Shown piece after piece: positions 8,104-16,740 of a stretch of DNA of 39,402 nucleotides. The stretch is from positions 1 to 39,402 of the IMG/VR virus record IMGVR_UViG_3300032011_002986; one strand, written 5' to 3'. Positions within the stretch are counted from its first letter, which is position 1. Each line of letters begins with the position of its first letter. Source of the DNA: a virus. Both the position numbers and the translations under genes were made by a program. A model generated the notes under the pieces. It was not told the DNA's origin, made no database searches, and was given only the letters and a program-made list of their open reading frames with translations.

Positions 8104-9609
8104 ATGAAAACATATACAACTTTCATGGCTCCAATTGAAACTAAATCGGAAATTAGAACCCTTTTAGAGAGAGTAACACCAGAACTTAAAAAACAAGTGC
8201 TTGATCAAATCGAAATGATTGACAAGGACGAGGTGTTAAAAAATGTATTAGAGGCCATTCAAAAAGATGTGATGGGCAACATGCTAAGAGTGAAAGCAGC
8301 TGACGCCAAAATCACTATGAATGTAGATCTGTTTATTGATTCTATAATATCTATAATTAATAAAACAGGTGATAGTGCAGAAGACCAAGTTACTTTTCTT
8401 AAAGACCTACTTGATGGCAAAGTAATAGATTGTATCAAAATGGTCAAAGATAGTTTGAATAAAGTAGTTAAAATGGATTCATATGTTAAGACAAAGAGTC
8501 CATTATGGTCCAAGGTTAAAGATAAATTAATCGCTTTAGATATAAAAATTGATAATCAAAATATAGGTCCTGGTGAAATTCTTTATATAATATCAACACC
8601 AGGAGGCAAAAAAGGCGATGAAGAGAATAAAGGTGATTGTTGGTTAGCACAAGGTGTTAATGTTGAATTAAAGAAAGATGGAGGAACCTTTTCAAAACCA
8701 ACTAAATTTGCTGATGCCAGATTAGCATGGATTAATGCATTTAAAGACTTAGGAAGAGATTTAAGTGGTGCAGATGCAGATACAATGGGCCTTGGTGGAA
8801 CAAGTATATACGGCGAATCAAATAAAGGTGGTGGTATAGCTAATGCATTATCCATAGGAAGTAAAGACTATACAACATTGTATATGGATAACAAAGGCGT
8901 TACTCAAAGACTAGCAGACAAAGCCTGTGAATCATTATATGCTAAAGTTTGTGCTATAGCTTGTCCTAATAACGGCGCGCTTCCATATACATTTAATAAA
9001 ACAGTAAAAAATGGATTAACTGACCCTAATGAATTTGTAAGACAATGGAATGCTAATGCCTTACATGATTATAAAGTACATGGTTGGGATTACTTAACAT
9101 TATTTAATGCTGATTCAGGTGATACAATTTCATTTATGAGTGCACAGGATTTATATAAGTCTAAACAATGGAATGTGGGTTCTGAATGGATGTTAAGATG
9201 GACTGGAGGCGGAGGTTTCGGAGGTACTGGGTCTTCAACAAGAGTTTATGCTGGCACATTTAAAAATATAGCTACATATGATCCTGGTGATACCGATTTT
9301 GAGAAAAAGGTAGCAGAAAAAAATAATATAAGAAAAGCTTTAGAGCACGCTTTCGGACAATTAAGCAACAAGAAAAATTCAGGAAAAATAAAAGCGGCAT
9401 TTAGTAAAGCTAATGATTTAAAAGGTCCTATGAACGATCTTTCAAAGAATAACGAACCTAAAGATTTTAAACCTCTTGTAGGTCAAATAGGACAAAAAAT
9501 AAGTGACTATTTTCAGGCTAAGAATGAACTTAATTTTGGGAGAGATAAATCAGATAGAGATCTAGGAAAAAGCTTCGCGGATATGAAACGGAAATTGGGA
9601 GTAAGGTGA
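8104..9609 (+). CDS. Large conserved phage protein with MKTY-type N-terminus
   Basis: This 501-residue protein starts at ATG 8104 (GAGAAAA upstream; an in-frame TTG at 8071 would add 11 residues). I recognise no catalytic motif. The N-terminus MKTYTTFM resembles the T4 capsid-targeting peptide seen on several following genes, but lacks a clean L/I-x-E cleavage site at the expected place. The first 160 residues look helical. The middle has mixed strand/turn content with glycine-rich stretches (GLGGTSIYGESNKGGG; GGGGFGGTGSS), and the end is basic and helical. Its stop codon overlaps the GTG start of the next gene, so the two are translationally coupled. It is likely a virion-internal or head-assembly protein. 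Confidence 0.55.
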   Translation: MKTYTTFMAPIETKSEIRTLLERVTPELKKQVLDQIEMIDKDEVLKNVLEAIQKDVMGNMLRVKAADAKITMNVDLFIDSIISIINKTGDSAEDQVTFLKDLLDGKVIDCIKMVKDSLNKVVKMDSYVKTKSPLWSKVKDKLIALDIKIDNQNIGPGEILYIISTPGGKKGDEENKGDCWLAQGVNVELKKDGGTFSKPTKFADARLAWINAFKDLGRDLSGADADTMGLGGTSIYGESNKGGGIANALSIGSKDYTTLYMDNKGVTQRLADKACESLYAKVCAIACPNNGALPYTFNKTVKNGLTDPNEFVRQWNANALHDYKVHGWDYLTLFNADSGDTISFMSAQDLYKSKQWNVGSEWMLRWTGGGGFGGTGSSTRVYAGTFKNIATYDPGDTDFEKKVAEKNNIRKALEHAFGQLSNKKNSGKIKAAFSKANDLKGPMNDLSKNNEPKDFKPLVGQIGQKISDYFQAKNELNFGRDKSDRDLGKSFADMKRKLGVR

Positions 9610-10832
9610 AACAATATAAACAATTTCTTACTGAAGCTTCTGGAAAAAATCTTCATATGGAACATCTCGAAGATGAGGTGTTAAATGGTGGGGTTAATGG
9701 TACTAGAGGTGCTATTGATTTTTTAAGATCTTTAAGAAACATGTTAGCCGGTCATAATAAAGAAGCAGTTAATGTTACTGTTAAATGGGATGGTGCTCCT
9801 GCTATATGCGCCGGTATTCATCCTAATGGAAAATTCTTTGTTGATTATAAGTCAATGAGACGTCCATGTTTTATTCAAGCCGATGTTGATGAACATTTCA
9901 GTGGTGGCCCCCTTCATTCTAAAATGAGTGCTTTATTAGAACATTTACCTAAGTTAAAGATTCCAGGTAATATTTTTCAAGGTGATGTTCTTTGGACAGA
10001 GGATAAAGATAAGAAGATACAGACAATTGATAAGGAAAGACAGATTACGTTTACACCTAATACGATAACTTATGCCGTTCCTTTAAATACAGAATTAGCA
10101 AATGCCATAATTAGAGCAAAGATTGGAATTGTTTTTCATACAACATACAGAACAGCGGGACAAGAAGACTTAGCAGATTTGAAAGCCGAGTTTGGTGCAG
10201 ATGTAAATCAATGGACATCACATAAGGATGTTTGGGCTGTTAATGCGGACTTTACAGATGTAAGTGGAACAGCAACATTTACAAAGGCAGATGAAAAGAA
10301 AGTAACAGATATGTTATCTCAGTTAGGAAAAGATTTTAATAAAGTCAATGGTCGTTTTCTTGATGGTATCAAAGATGATAATATATTAAAAGTTCATATT
10401 AAGACCTATATAAATTCTAAAGTCAGAGAAGGTGAATTTATAGAAGAAAGGTTAGCAAGAGATTGTGTAAAATTTATTAAAGCTAAGTTAGATAAGGATG
10501 TTGCAAAGTTAAAATCAGAAAAAGGTCGTACACGAAAACAAATGACTGTTGATGAATACTTAAAGAAATTAAATGGTAATATAGATCAGATAGGTACTGT
10601 TTTTCGTATAATGGCTTTAATAAATAATATTAAGCTATATATTGTAGAGAAATTAGAAGAGGTAAAAGGTTTAACTTCTACCTTTATTAAAACCTCAACA
10701 GGTTATAAAGTAACAAAACCAGAAGGGTTTGTTGCTATTGACTCATTTGATTCTGGTAAGGGATTAAAATTAGTTAACAGAATGGAATTTAGTAGAATAA
10801 ATTTTACCGCAGAAAAGGATTGGGACCAATGA
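9606..10832 (+). CDS. Ligase/nucleotidyltransferase-fold protein with capsid-targeting-like N-terminus
   Basis: This 408-residue protein has K60-W-D-G63 within TVKWDGAPAICAG, which fits motif I (KxDG) of the covalent nucleotidyltransferase superfamily (DNA/RNA ligases, capping enzymes). It also has FQGDVLW (124-130) as a possible motif III and IGIVFHT (173-179) as a possible motif IV. An RNA- or DNA-ligase-like activity is plausible but unproven, and the C-terminal half is an unrecognised helical domain. The first ten residues, MKQYKQFLTE, match the length and pattern of the T4 capsid-targeting peptide MKTYQEFIAE, with an L-T-E|A protease site. It starts with GTG behind GGGAGTAAG and overlaps both neighbours by 4 bases. 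Confidence 0.6.
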   Translation: MKQYKQFLTEASGKNLHMEHLEDEVLNGGVNGTRGAIDFLRSLRNMLAGHNKEAVNVTVKWDGAPAICAGIHPNGKFFVDYKSMRRPCFIQADVDEHFSGGPLHSKMSALLEHLPKLKIPGNIFQGDVLWTEDKDKKIQTIDKERQITFTPNTITYAVPLNTELANAIIRAKIGIVFHTTYRTAGQEDLADLKAEFGADVNQWTSHKDVWAVNADFTDVSGTATFTKADEKKVTDMLSQLGKDFNKVNGRFLDGIKDDNILKVHIKTYINSKVREGEFIEERLARDCVKFIKAKLDKDVAKLKSEKGRTRKQMTVDEYLKKLNGNIDQIGTVFRIMALINNIKLYIVEKLEEVKGLTSTFIKTSTGYKVTKPEGFVAIDSFDSGKGLKLVNRMEFSRINFTAEKDWDQ

Positions 10833-11095
10833 AAAATTACAAAGAATTCTCAAAGCGCGACCTGAAAGAATCTAAGTATTCTGATCAGTTGATTGATGCA
10901 TTACGTGATTGCATTGATTCCGCGCCTGATAGAACTAAAAATAAACTAGCACAAGTATATGAGGACTATGTTCATAAGTTTATGAGACGTCCACAAAAAT
11001 TACCATATATGTTACAAGGGTTCTTAGATGCTATCGAAGAAGGTACCGATGCAAGAATAGAATGGAAGGGTGGCGGAGATAGGAGCGACTGGTGA
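10829..11095 (+). CDS. Small protein with capsid-targeting-like N-terminus
   Basis: This 88-residue protein starts at ATG 10829, overlapping the previous stop as ATGA. The N-terminus MKNYKEF resembles T4 internal-protein leader peptides, with a possible cleavage site L12-K-E14|S15. The rest is a mostly helical, charged domain (QLIDALRDCIDSAP; VYEDYVHKFM; LQGFLDAIEEG) with a basic-acidic tail. No enzyme motif is seen. It overlaps the next gene's GTG. Confidence 0.6.
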   Translation: MKNYKEFSKRDLKESKYSDQLIDALRDCIDSAPDRTKNKLAQVYEDYVHKFMRRPQKLPYMLQGFLDAIEEGTDARIEWKGGGDRSDW

Positions 11096-11841
11096 AAACA
11101 TATAAAGAATATACAGAATCTCCAGTTAATGAAGTTGATTCATCCGGCATAGATATGTATGATAATAAAAGAAAAGAATCAGAGAGGAAGAAGAAGGCTC
11201 GGGAAACTCCTTCTTCTCCAGAAACTCAAGCTAAGCTTAAAAAGGTAAGAGCAGGGGAAACTGTTGATGAATATGTGGGATCAGTAGAGTATAAGAAAAG
11301 AATGAAGAAAAAGGGTTATCCCGAACATAAGAAAGACAGGTCTTCTGGTTATGTTGAAGATATTAAGAAGACTTTCGCTGAAATTACAACTGGTCTTTTA
11401 AACCGCGCCGCAGGTGCAGCAAAGAAGGATGCCGCAACACAAAGAGACGCGCAAGATTGGGCGACGAGAGTGAAAGGTAAAGGACATGCTTTTGGTGCTG
11501 CAGAAGCCGGCAAAAAAGCAGCAAAGAGAGAGAAACAAGCTGGAAAATTCAGTGCTGCCGCCGATGTCAAACAACGGAATACAGCCTTTAAAAAGGAAGG
11601 TGTCATGACTGGATATGTTGATGAACTTTCAAAAGGCTTATTACAACGCGCGCAACAATCAGCTAAAGCGAAAGCTGGACAACAAAGAGCCGTATCGGCT
11701 AAAGCCGCTTCAAGAGTTGGTGACACTAGTCAACCACCAGGACAAAATCTTAAATCGAAACGTGCAGATTTCAAAGCAGCAAAAAAAGATTATCAAGCAT
11801 TTAAATTTAAGAAAGCAGCAGACAAGAAAGAAGAGGAATAA
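11092..11841 (+). CDS. Lys/Ala-rich repeat protein with capsid-targeting-like N-terminus
   Basis: This 249-residue, very basic and alanine-rich protein starts at GTG 11092. Its N-terminus MKTYKEYTES is close to the T4 internal-protein leader, though the residue two before the Glu is Tyr rather than Leu/Ile. It has a duplicated unit: GYVEDIKKTF...TGLLNRAAGAAKK (about 86-112) and GYVDELSKGLLQRAQQSAKAK (174-194). The rest is low-complexity K/A/R sequence reminiscent of histone-like tails. Binding to DNA inside the head or acting as a head-core component are both possible; neither is proven. The local rise in GC follows from the alanine/arginine content. Confidence 0.6.
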   Translation: MKTYKEYTESPVNEVDSSGIDMYDNKRKESERKKKARETPSSPETQAKLKKVRAGETVDEYVGSVEYKKRMKKKGYPEHKKDRSSGYVEDIKKTFAEITTGLLNRAAGAAKKDAATQRDAQDWATRVKGKGHAFGAAEAGKKAAKREKQAGKFSAAADVKQRNTAFKKEGVMTGYVDELSKGLLQRAQQSAKAKAGQQRAVSAKAASRVGDTSQPPGQNLKSKRADFKAAKKDYQAFKFKKAADKKEEE

Positions 11842-12050
11842 TGTCTAAAGATAAACATGATTATTTTGGTGAAGGCCCATTTTCAGGACCACAAAGCGAT
11901 CTAGTCGCTTCGGTTATGAGAATAGCAGAAAAAGCAGAAAAAGAAAAGCCTGAAGAAGAAGAAGTAAAAGGTTTTGAAAAAATGTCTAACGACAAATTAA
12001 ATCAGTCTGTTAAAGACGCATATCTCGATAAGGTTCGAGGGGGAATGTGA
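11841..12050 (+). CDS. Small acidic hypothetical protein
   Basis: This 69-residue protein starts at ATG 11841, abutting the end of the previous gene. It begins MSKDKHDYFGEGPFSGPQSD, followed by a helical segment (DLVASVMRIAEKAEKEK), an acidic run (PEEEEVKGFEKM) and a final helix. No domain is recognised. Its last codon and stop (ATGTGA) overlap the GTG start of the NMNAT-like gene. Position suggests a head or cargo-related function. Confidence 0.55.
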   Translation: MSKDKHDYFGEGPFSGPQSDLVASVMRIAEKAEKEKPEEEEVKGFEKMSNDKLNQSVKDAYLDKVRGGM

Positions 12051-13492
12051 TTTCATTTACTCAATTACGGGAAGGGTCGTTAAAAACAGCAGTATTTGCT
12101 TTTGGTCGGTTTAATCCTCCCACAATTGGACACGAGATTCTAGTTAATAAAGTAACTACAGTTGCTAAACGCAATCGTGGTGATGCTTTTATATTTCCTA
12201 GTTCCACACAAGATTCTAAAAAGAATCCATTAGATTATAAAGAAAAGATTAAATGGATGAAAAAAATGTTTAAACCGAAAGGCGAAGACATTTTTAAGTA
12301 TTCCGAAGATCAACCTAAAGAAGTACTGAAATCTCTTTCATTATTACATGATGAAGGATATGAAGAAGTTATTATGGTTGTAGGAAGTGATAGAGTAAAT
12401 CAATTTAAAAAACTATTGCCTCAATATAATGGTGTTGATGGTAAAACACATGGTTTTTATGATTTCAAAAAAATAGAAATAGAAAGCGCTGGTGAAAGAG
12501 ATCCAGATGCAGATGATGCTACAGGAATGTCAGCATCTAAATTAAGATCACTTGCTGTTGATGGTGATTTTGATAAGTTTAAAGAAGGGTTACCAGATAT
12601 CTTATCTGATAAAGATAAACGTTCATTATATCAATCATTACGAAAAGGTATGAGACTATCCGTTATTGAATCCCAAATGAAAGAAAAATTGGGTCCTGGT
12701 GCACCAATTGGAAAAATGAAAAATAGTGTATCGGATCCTAAAAAGGCAATGGGAAAATTTGTATCTAAAACTGCTCCACCAAGAGCAAACGATGATGCAG
12801 GAATAGATGATATAATGCAAAAAGCAGATTCAGGAGTTAAACCATCGAGCCCATCTACTAAAATAAAAAATAAGCAGACGCAGTTAAAGCCACCATCGTC
12901 TTCATCAGTAGATAAAGAATCATTATGTATGGATAAACTATATTATGAAGATGATGTTTATCATTTAGAAACTGAAACGAAAGAATTATTTAAGTATTTG
13001 GAACAATTCGCTACAACTAAACCCAAACAAGAATATTATAAACGTGCTTTAAAAGAAACAGAAGAATTTTGGAGTAAATATGAAATGGCATTCGGTGGAT
13101 CTGTTAAAGTGGCACTATGGGAAATATCTCGATTAAGAGAACATACAAAGAAAGCTGCTGATTTTATTACATTGTTAGGTGAAGATGTTGATTATAACGT
13201 AGCAAACCTTTCTTATATGAATGAACGAATAGATGAATTGCCTACAAATAACATAGATATTAATAAACCAGTAAGTTCTAAATTACAAGAAATACTTGGT
13301 TTAAAGGAATGGCACAAGGATAGAGCCAAAGAAGGTCAACAGTTAGAAATCGGAACCGATAAATATAGACAGTACCTTGTAGATTTGACTCCGGGAGAGG
13401 AGTTTAAATCAGAACAAAATAAAAAACGCGAACAACAAGCGGAAAGAGTCAGTAAGATGATTTCCAAAATTATTGCCAACAGGAGCAAATAA
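12047..13492 (+). CDS. NMNAT/cytidylyltransferase-like protein with extra C-terminal domain
   Basis: This is a 481-residue protein with an N-terminal nucleotidyltransferase of the HIGH superfamily. The motif F-G-R-F-N-P-P-T-I-G-H (19-29) carries the T/HxGH nucleotide-binding site, and MSASKLRSLAVDGD at about 161-174 fits the second conserved (ISxTxxR-like) motif. Nicotinamide-mononucleotide adenylyltransferases are the closest family I can name by eye. A Ser/Pro/Lys-rich linker (about 225-290) leads to a helical C-terminal domain of unknown role. The start is GTG after a GAGGGGGA ribosome site. The N-terminus MISFTQLREG contains an L-R-E|G prohead-protease-like site at residues 7-10, as in the neighbouring genes, so packaging into the head is possible. 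Confidence 0.7.
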   Translation: MISFTQLREGSLKTAVFAFGRFNPPTIGHEILVNKVTTVAKRNRGDAFIFPSSTQDSKKNPLDYKEKIKWMKKMFKPKGEDIFKYSEDQPKEVLKSLSLLHDEGYEEVIMVVGSDRVNQFKKLLPQYNGVDGKTHGFYDFKKIEIESAGERDPDADDATGMSASKLRSLAVDGDFDKFKEGLPDILSDKDKRSLYQSLRKGMRLSVIESQMKEKLGPGAPIGKMKNSVSDPKKAMGKFVSKTAPPRANDDAGIDDIMQKADSGVKPSSPSTKIKNKQTQLKPPSSSSVDKESLCMDKLYYEDDVYHLETETKELFKYLEQFATTKPKQEYYKRALKETEEFWSKYEMAFGGSVKVALWEISRLREHTKKAADFITLLGEDVDYNVANLSYMNERIDELPTNNIDINKPVSSKLQEILGLKEWHKDRAKEGQQLEIGTDKYRQYLVDLTPGEEFKSEQNKKREQQAERVSKMISKIIANRSK

Positions 13493-15375
13493 TGGATTGG
13501 TCAAAATATTATCCCGCGAATTACTCGGCGATAACAGAAGCAGACATTGAGATGATAAGGGAGAAACGAAAGTTAGAAACTCCTGTTGAAGACAATACTA
13601 ATGATGAGCCAGATGACGGCGAAGGAATGGATAAAGTCCAACCTAAAGCGCTAAAGAAAAAGTTTGATAAACGTAAAGATAAAGATATCGACAATGATGG
13701 CGATACAGATGATTCTGATGAAGTTATTCACGCTAAAAGAAAAGCTATTGGTAAAAATATTGCTAAGCAAGATGAATCTAAAGGCGAAATGTGTCCGGAA
13801 GAGTGTTGTGGTGTACCAGTTAGTGAATGTACATGTCCACCAGATTGTCCACATTGTGATTGTAATGCTATTAATGAAATGTCTAAGGATGAATATAAAG
13901 ATGATAATATGAAAAGACAACAGGCGAAGAAGAAAAAGAAAGATGAGCCTGAAGAAACAGAATTTTCCAAACAACAGGATACAGTTACAGATATGGAATC
14001 AGTCTCTCATGGAAAACCAGGAGTAATTGATATCTATAAAGAAACATTAGCATTAGCAAAAGTAACAAGAGGTAGAGATAAGTTGTCTCTTGAAGGCGCA
14101 GCCAAGTTAATAAAGCAACGTTCTTATGATAAGTTAGCACCTTACTTAGATAGTATGGAAGAAGAGCCACGACAATCTGTTTTAATGATCTTAATGAATG
14201 ATCAAAAGATTGCAGATAAAGTCATGAGGAAGATGAAGACAGAAAAGTATCATGGTTGGTTGATGTCTGAAATGCATCAGAAGTATGATGGCCTTACATG
14301 GGCAGAGATTGGGGAACGTTTAATTAGAACACCAGAACGTAGATTAGTTTCTCTTGCATATGCTACTAAGATGGGAACAATTGATGCACCTTCACCTGAA
14401 GTCCAAAAATTAGCAGATGATTGTTCGTTGGAAGATTTAGAAAAAGCAGCCGGGGAAATTATCGGTGAAGATGATGAACTAGAAGAGGCAAAATCAGATG
14501 CGGAAAAGATTGCTGATAAACAAGCTAGCAATAATAAGATAAAACAAAAGTCATCTAATCAGGACAATCAGGCAGACGCAAAAAAAGCAGATAAAGCTCG
14601 TGAAACACAAGCTAATACAAATGATAAAGAACAGGAAAAACGACAGGCTCAATCAGATAAAGAAAGAGCAGCAAAGAAAAAACAACAAGCTGCTGCCCGT
14701 GCTAGAGAAACTGATGATCCTACAGTCAAGAGAGACGGCGGTCCAACTACAATGCGTTCAAAAATTGCAAATATAGCATTTTCTGCAATGGAAGACGCCG
14801 AAGATGTTCCTGAAACTATTGATGCAAGACGTAGAGTATTTAAAGAAAAAATTAGAAAGCTTGCTTATGAGAAGGCCAAAGAATTAATTGCAAAGCAACA
14901 ATCAGTGCCTGATCCAACTTATGATGAAGCTAAAAAAGAAGAAGAAGAGGATTCTGAAGAAATCGGATCCAAAGTTAAAGAGACTGGTAAGGTCGATAAC
15001 AAAATAAAGATGGAGCCAACAGTGAAAGAAAGTACAGGTGTTTCCTTTGTGCGGAAGTATAAGAATAAAATGTCAGCGGAACAGCGAGATGCAACTCTCG
15101 AAAATAATATACTTGAATATCTAGCAGGTGGTAGTTCTTTTGGTCGTGTAAAAAGGGCAGTACCTGTTGGTGCCGAATTTGCTTCTGATGATTCGCCAGC
15201 TTCAGCTACTTCAATTGCTCGTGCATTGAAGTGTAGTCCAATGCAAGTACAAAAGTTATTGGATGATATGTTAGAAGCAGGACAGATATCACGTGTAGGC
15301 GATGCATATTCATATGCTTCCCCTAGACCAGCTGATCCACAGGGTGAAAAAGAAGAGTCCGGACTAGAAGTATAA
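13492..15375 (+). CDS. Large charged protein with Ca-loop, Cys cluster and C-terminal winged-helix-like region
   Basis: This 627-residue protein is highly charged. An ITE|A prohead-protease-like site is at 14-17. A calcium-loop-like motif, DIDNDGDTDDSDE, is at 65-77, as in EF-hand/dockerin loops. Eight cysteines lie within residues 101-124 (CPEECC...CTC...CPHCDC), a likely metal-binding cluster. The middle has conserved helical sequence (VIDIYKETLALAKVTRGRDKLSLEGA) and long K/A/Q/E-rich coiled regions (about 345-400). The C-terminus at about 570-607 (SIARALKCSPMQVQKLLDDMLEAGQIS) looks like a winged helix. It starts at ATG directly on the previous stop. Function is unknown; a head core or internal protein is a reasonable guess from context. 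Confidence 0.6.
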   Translation: MDWSKYYPANYSAITEADIEMIREKRKLETPVEDNTNDEPDDGEGMDKVQPKALKKKFDKRKDKDIDNDGDTDDSDEVIHAKRKAIGKNIAKQDESKGEMCPEECCGVPVSECTCPPDCPHCDCNAINEMSKDEYKDDNMKRQQAKKKKKDEPEETEFSKQQDTVTDMESVSHGKPGVIDIYKETLALAKVTRGRDKLSLEGAAKLIKQRSYDKLAPYLDSMEEEPRQSVLMILMNDQKIADKVMRKMKTEKYHGWLMSEMHQKYDGLTWAEIGERLIRTPERRLVSLAYATKMGTIDAPSPEVQKLADDCSLEDLEKAAGEIIGEDDELEEAKSDAEKIADKQASNNKIKQKSSNQDNQADAKKADKARETQANTNDKEQEKRQAQSDKERAAKKKQQAAARARETDDPTVKRDGGPTTMRSKIANIAFSAMEDAEDVPETIDARRRVFKEKIRKLAYEKAKELIAKQQSVPDPTYDEAKKEEEEDSEEIGSKVKETGKVDNKIKMEPTVKESTGVSFVRKYKNKMSAEQRDATLENNILEYLAGGSSFGRVKRAVPVGAEFASDDSPASATSIARALKCSPMQVQKLLDDMLEAGQISRVGDAYSYASPRPADPQGEKEESGLEV

Positions 15376-15384
15376 ACAAACAAT

Positions 15385-16128
15385 ATGAATGTAGTGATTG
15401 GAAACGGTGAAAGTCGTAAGGCTTTTAATCTTAATTTATTATTGGATCATACAACATATGGATGTAATGCGATGTATAGGGATTGGAACCCTACACATCT
15501 TATATGTATAGACAATAAGATGCTGCATGAAATAGTAACATCACAGTATCCAAAGTTACATCATTGTTGGTTTAGAAATTTTCAGTTACTGGATCCTGAT
15601 ATGTATCCAGTTTTCAGGTCAACAGTTACGCCTGATATTGAAGTAATAGAGAATAAGAATACAGGATATAAATTCGCCTATTACGGACAAGAAATAAGTA
15701 GAGTTTATCATGATGATACTCATACAATGGATCTGCTAGATAAACCGGTTCATTATTTTACATGGGTATCAGAACAAGATAAAATAGATGTGGTGGACGA
15801 TTTAAAACATATACCAATGTTAGATTCAGGACCACTCGCAACTTGGATATGTTGTGAACAAGAAAAACCGGAAACGGTTTATTTAATGGGTTTTGATTTT
15901 AACATAAATGATGGAAAAGTAAACAATATATATAAAGACACAGATTGTTATGCTCCTAATTATGCATTGCCAGTGAAAGCGGCAGGGTGGATTCAGAATT
16001 TTGAAGTTATGTTTACTGAACATTTTCCTGAAGTCAATTTTGTACATATTCAGGAAGAAGAGTGCTTTAATAAAGAAATTCCAAACATAGATACAATATC
16101 TATGGATGAGTTTAAAGAGTTGTTATAA
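15385..16128 (+). CDS. Hypothetical protein with GNGES N-terminus (DUF115/MptE-like?)
   Basis: This 247-residue protein begins MNVVIGNGESRKAFNL and contains YGCNAMYRDW, LICIDNKMLHEI and later VYLMGFDFNIN. The pattern is an alpha/beta nucleotide- or sugar-binding fold as in the 6-hydroxymethylpterin pyrophosphokinase MptE/DUF115 glycosyltransferase-related group. The assignment is tentative. No clear ribosome site precedes the ATG. The late promoter for the following virion gene overlaps its stop codon. It could be involved in virion glycosylation, given its place next to fibre-type genes. Confidence 0.5.
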   Translation: MNVVIGNGESRKAFNLNLLLDHTTYGCNAMYRDWNPTHLICIDNKMLHEIVTSQYPKLHHCWFRNFQLLDPDMYPVFRSTVTPDIEVIENKNTGYKFAYYGQEISRVYHDDTHTMDLLDKPVHYFTWVSEQDKIDVVDDLKHIPMLDSGPLATWICCEQEKPETVYLMGFDFNINDGKVNNIYKDTDCYAPNYALPVKAAGWIQNFEVMFTEHFPEVNFVHIQEEECFNKEIPNIDTISMDEFKELL

Positions 16129-16131
16129 ATA
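16124..16131 (+). promoter_or_regulatory. T4-type late promoter TATAAATA
   Basis: TATAAATA at 16124-16131 is an exact match to the T4 late-promoter element read by sigma factor gp55. It lies 24 bases before the ATG of the next structural gene and overlaps the stop codon of the previous one. No -35 box is required for this promoter class. I found no second exact copy in the window. Confidence 0.7.
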
Positions 16132-16155
16132 TTTAAAAATTAATAGGAGAAATTC

Positions 16156-16725
16156 ATGCCTCTATGGGGAAAAGCCGCTGCTGGTACTCAGGCACAAAAA
16201 CCAAAATGGGTTGGTACCACAGAAGGTGCACAATACAATAAACAAGATATCTATGGCGCTAACAATGGCTGGGTTATTAATACTAAAGCCAGTAAAAATG
16301 CTTCAGCTGCCCCAGAGATTCTAGTTGCAATGGGCGAACTTGGTACCGCTCTTGCCGCACCAACTGTTACATCAATGAGATTTACTGCATCAGCAATCAC
16401 AGGTGGATCAAGAACAATTGCTGTTCAGGTCACTTGGGATGAAAGAGTTACAGTTACTGGAACACCACAAGTTGCTATTGCAAACGGTAACCAAGGAACT
16501 GGATCTGGTCGAGGACCACATACAGCTTCATACGCTTCAGGTTCTGGAACAAACAGACTCACTTTCAGCGTAGCAAGTCAAACAGTTGCAACAGATGACG
16601 TTCTTACATTGGGTGGATCTAATGTGGCACTAAATAGTGGTACAATTAAAGATACAACTGATGGATCAACTGTAGCATTGTTAGTTCTTTCAGGATTAAC
16701 TGCGGTAACATTGACAGTAACTTAA
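16156..16725 (+). CDS. Virion structural protein with Ig-like/Swm-type repeat
   Basis: This 189-residue protein begins MPLWGKAAAGTQAQKPKWVG, a start style common in marine T4-like virion proteins. It then has one beta-rich module (about 95-175) with the VTVTGTPQVAI...YASGSGTNRLTFSV...DDVLTLGG pattern of bacterial Ig-like/adhesin repeats. That suggests a surface-exposed decoration or host-contact role. The strong ribosome site TAGGAGAA and the TATAAATA element just upstream fit late, high-level expression. Threonine and serine content is high and Cys is absent. Confidence 0.65.
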   Translation: MPLWGKAAAGTQAQKPKWVGTTEGAQYNKQDIYGANNGWVINTKASKNASAAPEILVAMGELGTALAAPTVTSMRFTASAITGGSRTIAVQVTWDERVTVTGTPQVAIANGNQGTGSGRGPHTASYASGSGTNRLTFSVASQTVATDDVLTLGGSNVALNSGTIKDTTDGSTVALLVLSGLTAVTLTVT

Positions 16726-16740
16726 TAGTTAACTGATATT

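Noticed and set aside
11349-11726. - strand open frame opposite the Lys/Ala-rich protein
   Set aside because: Its Cys/Ala/Phe-rich sequence is an artefact of the GC-richer Ala/Lys codons on the + strand.
14919-15383. Long - strand open frame opposite the 13492 gene
   Set aside because: Ser/Phe/Leu-rich mirror of a coding + strand gene, with no motif and no ribosome site; the + gene has clear domains and coupling.
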